The notes below the pieces were generated by a model. That model made no database searches. It saw nothing but the letters and a program-made list of their open reading frames with translations, and had not been told where the DNA came from. From Toxoplasma gondii ME49 (taxonomy: Eukaryota; Apicomplexa; Conoidasida; Eucoccidiorida; Sarcocystidae), in NCBI RefSeq assembly GCF_000006565.2, contig NC_031475.1, positions 1,199,535 through 1,263,534 on the forward strand: a DNA stretch of 64,000 nucleotides, given 5' to 3'. Positions within the stretch are counted from its first letter, which is position 1. Every line of letters starts with the position of its first letter. Positions 33,919-45,800 of the stretch are shown in pieces. The position numbers and the translations under genes are program-made.

Positions 33919-36900
33919 TCAAAAAACAGGCACGATGCGGCCTTGAAGTACCCCAGAAATAGATGCAAGACCATCGACGCATATGGATAACATCCATGTG
34001 CTGAGTTCTGAGACGCTTCTGTTCCTTAAGAGACTCACATCTTCCTCGACTGCAGACCCCTGGCGAATCGCGTCGTCAATTGACGAGGAGAAAACCTCAA
34101 CGAGATCGAGAAGCAGTTTCAACTCGGCTCCGATCAAGAACGCCACTCGCGCCACAGTCGCTGGAACCTCGAAGGACGCGTTGAAAGCATCACACTGATC
34201 TCCCTTCTCGTCCGTCTCTCCTTTGCACTGGCTTCGTCCCTCTCTCTCGTACTCTCTGTCCTCCTCACTGCCCACACCGTTCCGCTCTTCCCCACCGTGG
34301 CCAGCCGAGTTCAAAGGCAGAGAGGAAGCCACCGGAGAAGCGAGAGAGACTTGTTTCTCTTCCTCTGCAATGGAACTGCTTCTCTCGGCAGCGGTGCAAG
34401 CGACAGTGAAGTTCTCTAGAAGCGTTTTCGCTGTGCAGACTGGGAAGAGCCTCAGAAGGGCGTAGAGAAGAGACAGGTTCCGGTTGAGGAGAGGAGGCCT
34501 CAGAGCAATAGAGAGAAACTGAAGGACAGCTCTGCATGCAAGAATGGAAAATTCGAGTTGTTCAGCTTCCCGCTGTCGTCGCTGTCGCTCTCTCCGGTGC
34601 TGGCTCCTCAGAGCAGCGGAGGGAATCCTGTCGCTGTCTCCGTTCGTCTCCACTCTTTCTTCGCGATCTTCGGAGACCGCAAGTGTCTCTTCCTGACAAG
34701 ATGAAAGACCGGCGAGACGACGCGCGAGCAGCCGCAACAGAGCTGCAGCGTAATCCACTAGACGGTCGGCAACATACCTGGGCAGGAAACGGAGCAGCGA
34801 GAGAAACTCATGACATGAATGAGAAGAACGGAAGCAAGCATGAGAGGGGAAAGGAAAACGGAGAGACAGGCATGAGCGAAGACGCGACAGAACGTAAAAT
34901 GTGAATGCGAGGAAGAAGAGATGCAAGGAATTTGCTTAGAACCCACGAACCACAGATCCAAAAAGCGAAAAAAAAACTCGACACACGCCGTCCATCCTTG
35001 AGAGAGTCGCCAGGAAAAACAGAAACTCCAGCTTGACTTGTGTCGACCGAGAAACGCAAAAGAAAAAGTACAGCGAAGGGCGCTGGTGCGCGTGACCTAG
35101 ACGAAGAGCAGCGTCCGAGAGCAGAAGACGAGCACGAGGAGCAATGCGGTTAACGGACTTTCTTTTTTTGAAGAGAGACCCTCACCAGTGCAGGTGCTCG
35201 ACAGAGGCGGCGACGTTGAGCAGGGAAGAGGAGCACAAAAGAAGAAAGAAGCTGTCTCCACATCGGCGGATGTTCCACGACAGCAGGCGAAGGAGAACAA
35301 GGATCACGAGGCTCCCGAGTGAGGCGTCGGCGAGCTTCTTCTTCTCCTCCCAAGGGATGTCTGTGATTACTTTTCTCTGGAGCTCTGAACAGAACGACTT
35401 GTCTTTGCTCAAAGTTGCGAGGGAAATGGCACAAATCACTGCAATCGGAGGCGCAGCCGCGCGCGGGCGCTGTACCTCATCGCCCTCACTGTCGCCTGCC
35501 TTGGACGGCGACAGGCGAGGCAATGCGTTCAGCATTTGAAGAAGTGGGATGACAACGCGTTCCCCGTCGCTTCGCGAGAGACAGAAGAGACTGGCAAAGG
35601 AAAAGAAGAGACAGACATGGGGGAAAGAAACCATTCGGGAGGAGAAACAACCCCTAAAAGAGGCAAGGAAAGAATAAAAGAGACGTCAAAGGCACCTTGA
35701 AAGAAACAAAGGTTGCCCGGGAGTCCCCGCACACCCGAGACACACACTGAGAAGTGAGAAGTCACCGGAGACAGGAAAGGCGGAGTGAGACGCTCGTGAT
35801 CAACCGCGGGAACGCGAGTTACTTCACGAAACATTCAAAGGGAACTAACCATGTCATGTGAAAGAACAAATACACACTTCAAAAACCCGAAAAAAAAGTC
35901 CACGCATGCACAACGGCGCAATTCATGCATCTGTCTCTGCACCTCTCTCTCAAACACACGTCCATCTCTCCCTCCTCCCTTTGTCTCTCTTTCTCTCTTC
36001 AAACGGAAACATTCGCATGCGAAGATCAATTCGGAAGTTGAGAGGGCCTTGCTTTGGTCTCACCGGAAGCATCGGTTGCGGCACAGCAGGAGGTAGAGAA
36101 GAAGAGACTTCAGCGGGTGACTCAGGGACGAAGGCGCGCACAGTTGGAGAAGAAGTCCCTCAAAGTTGACGGACGATGACGGCGGTAGAGACGGAGAAGA
36201 TCCCCCCGAATCGTCAGGCGAAACCGAGTCTCCGTGACGCGGAGAGCTGCCTGCTGGCATTCTCTCTTGGTCCGCCCTAGACGGTTTGTTCACTGAAAAG
36301 TGAGACGCGTCGTAGAGACACGAAAACGCAATTGCGAAAACATTCGCCTCTGTGGGGGTCCGACGCGCGAGACTCACGTCGTCAGACGCCGCCGGAGATC
36401 CAGAAAAAGCCTTCCCGGTCGACGGCAAAGGTCGGCCGCCAAGCCCTGGCCACCCGTACGTCCCCGACGCCGAGCAACGTGGTGACGAAGACGAAGCAAC
36501 ACACGAAAGAGAGGCGGGAGAAGGAGAAGGAGAAGTAGAAGAGACAGAAGAGGAAAGTGTAAAACCCAATTTTTCGCGCTGGGGCTTCTGCATGCGAGAG
36601 TGTGGCGCTCGAGCCATCAGCAGAGACACGCGCGTCGACGGGTGCGGATAGAAAGCGAGAAGAAGAACGAGAGAAAGCGAACAGTGAGCAAGACCTGGAG
36701 GAATTGAAACGAACGCCGGAGACGACATCAAGAACGCAGACGAAGGCCAGACCATGCTCAGCAAGTACGCTGCGAATTCTGCAAAAAACAAAGAGACAGA
36801 AAGAAAAGAGATTCAACTCGAGTGCGAGAAGGATTCGACAGTTAAATGGACAACGATGGAGATGTATCCTCCAGGGCGCCCTCTCTCTGTGGGGCTTACA

Positions 36901-39900
36901 GAAAGAAGCGAAAGCGCCTGGTAGAGTGAACAGGGAAGGAGAGGTAGGCGCGAGATCGAGGAAACGGGAAGGCAGGCAAGCCTTGCACAAAGGCATGCCT
37001 TCGATCTCCAGCATTTCTGCGAATTCTGATGAAACAGACTAAAACTGAGGAAGAAAGAAGACGTTGGAGAAGGAAAAAAAAGACAGCACGGCTGCAGTCC
37101 CCATTTTAGCAGACTGAAATCTTGTCTTCCCCCAGCTGACCGATCTGCAATCACGTACATATGTATTCAGGCAAATGGAAGCAGAGAGACATACACCACG
37201 ACATGCGGAGGACCACAGTGTCACCTGAGAATTGCACGAAGCTCGAAAGAAGTCTCAGGAAGAATCCTTTTGCTGTCCAAACTTCAGCGAGAAACAGAGG
37301 TGGTAAGACTGTTTCGCCAGGAACTCGAAAATGCCAAGTGCGCTTGCAGAACACAGAGACGAAAGAAGGAAAGAGTCGTGGAAAGATCTGGAAGAAGAGA
37401 ATGAAACAGGGCCAGTAAGAGAGGACAAAAGAGAGACGAAAACCCCCAAAGCCTACCTTTGGCTCGATCTTCTCCTCTTTTGTCGCGGTCCCACCGACTC
37501 AGCAAGACCTCAATAAAATACAAGTCCGGGAGAAGAGCTGCGGCTGCGACTGGCGGGAAGTTGTTTCTTCTTCGCTCTTCTTTTCCATTCTGTCTCATGA
37601 CTCGTTCTTCATGTTCCTCCCTCTCGCTGTCCTCCTCCCTCATCCGGGCAAATCGCTCCTGTTGCGCCTCCTGCTGCCACGCATAGAGTGCAGGCGCGAG
37701 CTTCGCGCAGGGCGACGAAAGGGGAGGAATCAACATGTTTTTGGGTTGTCTTCTTCCCGCCTTCTCCCCAAAAGACACGCTGTTCTCCCGCTCTACGAGT
37801 GCATGTCTGGACCCCATTCTCTGCATCTCACGACCGGCGCCTGCACCTGTTTCCACGACAGGCTGGAAGGTTTCTCCGTCCCTCCTGTTGCTCCAGTCTC
37901 GGCTCCGGACGCCTCCTTCCCCTGCGAAGCCCCCTGCGGTGTGATCGCCCTCGCCAGACACGCAGGCAGGCCGAGGGTGTGGGGTTTGCAGCGGCCTCTT
38001 TCTCCGAGAGGAGACAGGCGCCAGGCCTGAGCGAGGGACACACGAGGCTGTGAGCTGGGGGGGACAGACGACGGCAAATAGACAAAGCAGCAACTCTTGG
38101 AGGTGCTGGTGTGCGCGCAGGAGATTCGGCGAGCAACAAGGAGACGGCGGCTGAGCAATGGTGAGGAACCTCACAATGGCGTCTAGCACAGAACCAATGG
38201 TGGAGACAGACAAGGAATCCGAAGACAACGAACTCGACGAAGAGCAACTGGAAGAAGCGGACATATGTGCTGGCGAGAGAGGAATCCAAAGAGGCACGAC
38301 AGTGAGAAAAGCAACGAGGATGGTAGAAGACCCGTACTGCGTGTCTAGGTCCTTGTTGGATCCGGTAGTACAGCGATCGGAAACAGCTACACATTCGAGC
38401 CGAGACCTTTCCACGTCTCCTGTTCCTTCCTCTGCATTTGCCTGCTCTCCATCCTCCTCGCCTTCTCCACTTCTGTCGCGACACTCTCCCTGGCCTTCTC
38501 CCTCCGCGCTGTCTCCACCTGTCTCCTGCTTCACATCCGCCTTCTCGCTCCGGATCCCGGTGTCCCCTTCTTCAGGCCCTGCTGTTCCCGTCGCCTGGTC
38601 TCCCAGGCGAACAGGCACCAGCACAGAACTCAGCGTGCGCACAGAAGCCAAATCATTGACAGAGAGAAAGACTTCTCGCGATTCCTCGACAGAGCCGTTT
38701 CTTCCTTCAGAAGAACCACGCGAAGACCCCGAACATGCTGGACGCAGAGTAGCTCTAAAGAGAAAGCCTCTCGCCTTGGCCGCGACGGCATCCTCCGGGA
38801 ACATGAGTGAGAGCCAGGCGATCACGTCGTTTTGCAGCTGTTCAGGAGGCCTCAGGGGCGAAGCGGAGAAGAGCTTCGTCGCGCCCCTGTAACTCATCAC
38901 AAAGGCACAAAAGGCTGGAGAAGAGAGCGAAGCCGAAGGCGCCCATTGCTTCTCCATGGAAGCTTCACGGTCCACGCAACTTGCGCGTTTGCTCGCCTCC
39001 GCGCCCCCGGCACTGTCGAGTGTCGCTGTTGTCGTTGGAGTTGTTGTGGGATCCGCGCCGACAAACGCGGGAGAAGCCAAAGGCGGGGACGAGATAGGAA
39101 ACTGGGGGGCCTCGTCGGACTGCTTCATCTCTGAAGGCGAGCAACGGAGCCCAGACGCTTCGTGGAAATCCATTTGGCCATTTAACTCTTCTTTATCTTC
39201 TCCACGTCGTGCAGGGCGGCTTCTCGAGGGTGCAGACGCAGCGTCAGGGACTGGGGGAGAAGAGCTTTGAGATACCGCGTTCGGAGGAAGCCGTGAAAAA
39301 GAGAGAGACGCGTTTGAAGACGCAGACTCACTGGCGTTTATGGCCTGGAAAGAAATCGAAGACGACCGCTGTCGCTTGGACCCCAAAGAGGCGAAGAAGG
39401 CCTGCGAGAGGCCAAACAACTCGTCTCTCATGGCGGAAGACAGACACGCTGAATCCGCAGACGAGGAGACATACTCGAGATGGTACAGTAGCTGCGGTAG
39501 AGAGAGTTGGGTGCAGAGCGCCTTAGTAAGCAGCCGCAGAAGAAGCGCGAGCTCAGCGACAGATAAGTCGGTACAGGGGAAATGCACTGTATCAGGAACA
39601 AGTTCACCGACGCTCGAGACTGCGTCTTGGTCGCAGCCCGCCTCGTTTGGACTCTCACTCGACGCCATCTGGTTAGCAGCTTGAGTGCGATGGTCCTCTC
39701 GTCTTGGCTCCACTCCTTGAGAGGGGAAAGGCGAGCAGCTGTGTCTCCGGTGGAGTGCTTCGACAGCCTCTGCATAGCGGGAGATCGTGCGCGCGAAGAA
39801 GAGGTACAGCGCCTTCACCTGTCCATTCCTTGGGTTCCCCAGCAGAAGCGGCCGGAGCACCTCATTCCACAGAAAAGGCGTCGAGAGGGAAAAGGGCCGA

Positions 39901-40172
39901 ACTGCGCTCTCGCCGAGAGAAAGCAGAAGGCTGTCCCATTGTAACACTGGACCCTTGCAACGCAGCAAGTTGGTGGAAGCTAGAGAGCTCGAGCACGTCA
40001 CGTCATCTACACCTGGGGCTTCACCAGGCGCGGCGGCCATCGCCTCTGAAGGATTTGAAGAAGCCAGTCGGTGAACTGCAAACAGAAACGCCTCCATTTG
40101 TTTCGCTGCCTCACCCGGGCCGTGGTACGCGCCTCCTTCGGCCTCGCCAGGCCGAGACGACCCGGATCCCAT
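33919..40172 (-). CDS. Dymeclin
   Basis: Four exons with matching phases: 40172-37457, 36778-36064, 35590-35186 and 34777-33919, 1,564 residues. Homology to human dymeclin (669 residues) is clear at several points and fixes the splice sites: GNPRNGQVKALYLFFART, LLLYLLLCRNRCFR joined to LSRSDGERVVIPLLQML without gap, ASLGSLVILVLLRLLSWNIRR, HLHW joined to YVADRL, and LNRNLSLLYALL. Dymeclin is a peripheral Golgi protein needed for Golgi organisation and trafficking. The N-terminus MGSGSS fits the N-myristoylation consensus (Gly2, Ser6), as in the human protein. Large Ser/Arg/Glu-rich insertions within exon 1 account for the extra length, a habit of this genome. Intron 1 carries a duplicated 12-base segment that offers a second possible acceptor near 37027. 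Confidence 0.92.
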
Positions 40173-42866
40173 TGCGCGGGGAAAAAAGCAAAAACCTCAA
40201 ACCAAAGGACGCAAAAACGGTAAAGACAAAAGAGAAAAGGGACACACCACTGGCTTCTGTCAGACACAGTGAATGCTGTGTCAAATTCGGCCACGGTGGA
40301 CACTGCACCGGGTGCCTCTGGAAAGGAGCGAGAGGTTCACAGGGCGTTTTCCGCGAGGCAAGTTAAAGGCATGAGACGATGAGGCGGCAAAACGGAAAAA
40401 ACCGCGGCGAGAGAGGGAAAAGATTAGACAAAACGCTTGCGCAAAAGTGGCGCCTTGCTCAACGGCTCTGTCGTGCTGTGTGCAGAGTTCTTTCTTGAGA
40501 AACGGCTCAGTGTATGCGCAACAGAATAGGCGACCAAACGAAGAGTACGGACAAAAAAGATTTGGGCTCGACACAAGCATAATCTACGGATGCATAGCCG
40601 CACGATAGCAGCTTGCTCATTGCTTGCAAACGCTACTGGGCGGCGGAGGTTCGCAGGCAGGTTCTCAACTTCGTGAGGTGCCGCCGAACAAAGACGTCGA
40701 AATTGTGTTTTGGAACTCAGTAAAAAAACAGACAGTTTTGACGAGAACCTGAAAAAAAAGTAGACATCTCTGCTCGCGCGTGGTCACGTCACCAGCACCT
40801 TTTCGTCACCGTAGGATGTGCGGTACGCGCGGCAGCTTGTTCTTCCAGGCGGGTATATATGCGTGACAAATCCGTAACGAAAATCAGGGAGCGGGACCGG
40901 AAGGATTGAGAGGAGAATGCCTGTCTCCGTCCTTGTTTTTCCGGCTTTCTGGGTTCCTTCGACCTCTCGACACTGGAAAACGCCTGAGACATGGATATTT
41001 CCTGAGAAAAAACTAGTGAAATGGCGATGGACTCTCCACGGACTCATGTCACTACCAGAAGGGCCCGGGCACCGTGAGGTGTATAGACACTCAAAACTCC
41101 GGTTGACGGGAACCAACTGGCAACGGAAGTCTGCGTTTACGCTGTCCTTTGTCTTCAGGGCAAACTAAACAGTAAGTTCAGCTTCCACGGCATTTAAAAG
41201 AGGTGTCCCAGCGTGTGAGGCGTGGCCGTTTTCCCGATCATCGGACTTGAGGAAGCAGGAGGCGGTCTCATGTGCGATTGAGAAGAATGAGGAGGTAAAC
41301 TCATGTCGGGATCGGCGCCGATGATGTCTCACGAAGGAAATAGACGCCCAGCCTCTGCTGAGTTTCCGTCTCGAAGAACACGTTTAAGAACATTTCTTCT
41401 GCAGAATTTGCAAATAACAGACACGGGGAAGTAAATCAGAACCGGCAGTGCCTTCTGATAGTCACTTGACTGGGTCTTCGTGTCAAGGGGGGCGAATGGC
41501 AGCGCGTAAAACATGTGAAGCGAGGGGGGAAGCAGCGTGTCTGGGCGCATGGCCGTTCATGTGACTGATGAGACGAAGAGGCGTTGACTTTAGGGTGTCT
41601 TGTGTCTTGCTCCATTTCCGGTAACCGAGTGCGTGGATTTTCAACGGGTTCTTCGGAGTGTTTAAACGCCGATGAAAGTCCGTCAATTCCTGTTTTGCAA
41701 TTGACACGTGCGCCCGCCACTCGTCGTCTTTTGAGCGTGTCTTTTTTCTTGTCTACAGTTCACCCACTCCCCGCCAAAGGGGTAGTGTTTTGTGACAACT
41801 CGGGAGCACGAACCTTTTAGATTCTACAGGCCAATCCTCAGTTACAGTAGTCTTCCACAGACACTGGTATCACACGGCTTGATGTAGGCATGTCGAAATA
41901 GTGGGGGGAAATGCCATGTGAGCCGTTTTGTCCGACTGTCGTAAAAGAGGCTAATCGATGCCGCAGAGACACAGCGTCAGCCTTTAAAAAGTTAAAGAAG
42001 ACCAGACACACAAGAACGGTATATATCTGTGGGGTTGCTCTTGTAATGACACACATTAAAAGGTCACTTGTTTGTTGTCAGGGACAAACCCTCACGGCAG
42101 ACGGCTCGTACACCCCCGATTGTCTGGAGCTGCATACTGCGATCCACAGTTACATCGAAGCAGATGGGAGAACCTAGCTGCTGTGTGTTCGTCAGTTGTC
42201 CCCGCGCTCGACGATGTACTGCCGAAATGTTTTCAGGCTTTTTGTGCGTGCGGGCGGCAAGCCTCAGCAGCCGTTTTCTGTCAGTCAGATTTGTCTCTGT
42301 GCCGGAGTAAGACCGCAGTAACGCGGGTAGGGATTATTAGTTGGACTGCAAATAGTTTAAAGCCGAGGAAACAAACTTTCTCGTGTGTTGAAACCTGCAC
42401 CAGAGAATGCCATGGGACAACCGTCACAACTGAGTTGAAAGGCCACAAGTGAGAAGGCGTGTTTTTGGCGCTCTGTCAAAATAGTCGATCTCTGTGTGGC
42501 ATTTTTTTGACGGTGCGTCGGGGTAAAGTAGATCTGGCTAAGTTATACAAGAAACGGCTTGAGTAAGTTTAGGATAGACAGGGGTTAAAGCCTTTCAAAA
42601 GACGCAGGTTTCGCTGGAGACTCCTGATTAGATACTCGCCGCCAGCAGGCGTTGTCACCTTGCACATCGGTTCACTTCTGCGTGGAATATGCTTTCTGGA
42701 TATTTCAATGGACATTGTGAGTACGGATATAAAGGAAACTGGATATAGACATTTTCCGACAAGACTGATGCTCTCTCGAACGGCTAGAAAGCAAAAAGTT
42801 TTGAAGAGACAGGTAACCCCGATTACATTATCGGCACAAGGACATCTCTAACATTCCTTGCAGCTT
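40173..42866. other. Intergenic region
   Basis: Lies between the dymeclin start and the stop of the orphan coiled-coil gene, both on the minus strand. It should hold the dymeclin promoter and the orphan gene's 3' end. Composition is closer to balanced than in neighbouring exons, and only short unrelated open frames are present. Nothing specific is recognised. Confidence 0.45.
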
Positions 42867-45800
42867 TCAAGACGGGAGGAATTGCGGAGCCATTGGAGGC
42901 GGCCAGTTCCTGCCTACAACATGCACCCGTGCTCGAATTTTCTCCTCCTCCGGTTTCGGATCCTCCCAGATACTTTGCTTTTCGCTTTTGTAGGTGATAG
43001 TGACGGGGGGGCACGGAGACTGCGTAGGGCGCAAGCGAATGTCACTAGGGTTAAAATTGTCACTTTCTTCCGAGGGATCTTGGAGCTTGTTGGGTGATCC
43101 TGGTGAGTGATGGTCCAGAGGCCGGGGCAGTGCTTCTGAGCAGTACGTAATTTGATCGTATGGTTTTTGGAAGTATGATGCCACCTGCCTAGCCGTTCTG
43201 CTAAAAAAGGGGGAAGCTTGACGCGCGTTAACTGTCAGATCGAAGTCTCCCCGAGAGGCGAGACTCGCAGTCTCCCCACCCATGTACGAAATCACAAGAT
43301 CGTCTTTTTCATCGTTCGGGTGACAATAAGGTGAACGATTTCTGTCCCGGCCATACCCTCGTGAGCTCCATGATTCTCTGTCAGCTTTTTTGTCTCCGGC
43401 TTCAGGACCGCCGCTACCTCCGCAATTCTCGACAAAGCTGCTGTGCTCAGTCAAACTATTTAGCCGCCATGTGTGGCTATCAAAAGAAGACGAACTCGCC
43501 GCCGGAGAGGCACCGGTCGACAGTTCCCCTGTTTCTCTGAGGCCTGGACGCATAAAATGACGCCTTCTCCGGCTGCCCTCGGGCTCGCGAGTGTCTGAGT
43601 CACAACAGTGGCCATCCGACGGGGAACTTCCTTCTGGTAGATGTCCTCTGGAATATCGAGGCCGAGAGCACACCGGAGGAGTGCAGCAAGGCGCCTCTTC
43701 TGTTCGCGGCTCATAAATTCGTTGCCTAAGTGTATTTCGTAACCTGTCGGACACGTTTCTCCCCGGGGCCGTCCAGCAATCTGGCGGACGACCGCTGCTG
43801 TCAAGTGATGATAGCTCTGGCCCTAGTTGCGGGCGTCGAGGGGAACCACGAGGAGGAAGAAGAATCGTGCGATCTCTGCGAGGCGCTCTTACCGCCTGAC
43901 CTTCATCACTGACGGAGGCTGAAGAGGGAACAATGGCCTGGCCGCTCGAATTACGGCGAATGAAAATTCCGCCATAGTCGTGAGCAGCCGAGGAACTAGT
44001 AACGGCACGTTTTGGAACCGTGAAGTTGTTATTCAATGAACTGGCAGGCGCGTCGAGCATACTAGCAGAGCAGCGTCGTTCACTGGTACCACACTCCTCG
44101 ACTTGGGACATGCGCGGAACTCCACGCAGACGCAGAGGCAAGAAATTTGAGGAAAGATCATCGCCGGAAATGGTACCCGTGGACCGCCGCAGTTTCTCAG
44201 TTTGCTGAACGCGTTTGATGGTAGCTTCGCATGCAGCGGCCTCCTCCTCTACCGCACGCATACCCCAAGAATAATACCTAATTAGGGAGAAGGCGTCTGA
44301 CTTCAATCGTCGGCTGTGACTTCGGATCAGACAGTGCAAAATCATCAGTCCGTTCTGCCTGTGGAGACAAGTTGGGCAAGATCAGTCTACTTGGCTGAGT
44401 GACACACAAGCTACTCTGCCACTGTACAGGAACGACTCAGATTTTTTTTGCATGCTCCATACAGATACGGCGATGCGTGGAACCCTACAAACTACCTCCA
44501 TTGGTCCATAAACCTCTGGTGCACGCTGGTTATCCGGAGAACATGAGTGTTGTCCATGACACGAACACGAGGTCGGCGCGTCTTGAGAGAAAGTCTTATC
44601 CACGTGCGACTTCCAAGCTGACGCGACAACATCTGACCTCAACAGTTAATGCAGATCAAGACTCCAACCGCAGACCGAAAGGCGGAGAATCACAATGCCT
44701 CCAGGTACTGGGGAGGAATCAATCAAATATTGCATGCTCCGGAATGCGTGTATGGCTGGGTGAGAGGTGTCGAACTTACTTGTCGAATGATTCCTCGTAG
44801 AACGTTGCCACTCGTTTGGTGTGTTCTTCAATATTGAGTCGATGGAGACAGTACATATCACGCAAGTTCGTTAGATGCAACTTCGTCGGCTCAACCAGAT
44901 GCAAATACTCATTCTTCAAAAGATGCGCTTGCCGGGCGGTATCTAGGTCTTTCCAAGCAATAGGAACGAATCTGAGAATCAATGAAAAAGGAAATTGAAG
45001 GCGGCGACCATCTCAGCTGTTCATGGCCCTGCGTTTTCTTTCTGGTAGCCGCCACGAACTAAAGAGTTTGCCGTGAGCTGCGGGGAATTGCCCCATGCAG
45101 GCGTGTTTGTCTTCCGTGAACGGGTTGGAATAAAGTCGATGTGGAAAGGAAATGGGCCTTTCCGTGTCTACGTGTTCCACTTCTCCTGAAACAGACAACT
45201 GCAGGGAAAGGTATTGACGAAATAGGGCATACTTGGGGAGCATTTTAATTGCGAGATGGAGAATATCGTTCTCAGACATCATGTTGCTCCTGATTGCAAG
45301 CATTGAGAATGTCTGCAGCTCGGTTTGTACGCGCTTAATTGCGTGTTCCAGGAGCAGGCACCCAAGGATTACCTGTACGCTAAGGCACATCATCAACGCC
45401 AGGTTCTCTTCGGGTCGCAACAAACACCGCGACCTCTTCCGCATCAGTGGAACAAGGCTAGGAAACACTCGTGCACTCGTAATAGCTTATGCATAACATA
45501 ATCCTGTAATCTTGGGATCGTACATCCCAACTTTACGGCCACATCTCCCACTGAAAGATAGTGGTCCATGCTAATGATATTACATGAACAATTTAGCTGA
45601 GGTCTCCTCTCGCTGCACCAGGAACAGGTAGTTGTTTCAAGTTTGAGTGTTTCTCTGCGGTTGTCTCCGCTCTCTTATTTATCTGTTCAAATCATTGATC
45701 CTTTCTTGCGGTGGCGCATAGCTGTGCTGCTTCCTTGTTTGCTCCTACCTTAAACTGGTAGCCAAAGACACATGTATGCTAGATCAACGCAAGTGGAGCC

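Noticed and set aside
37688..40366. Plus-strand frames across dymeclin exon 1
   Set aside because: The minus-strand frame has clear dymeclin homology, so these are shadows.
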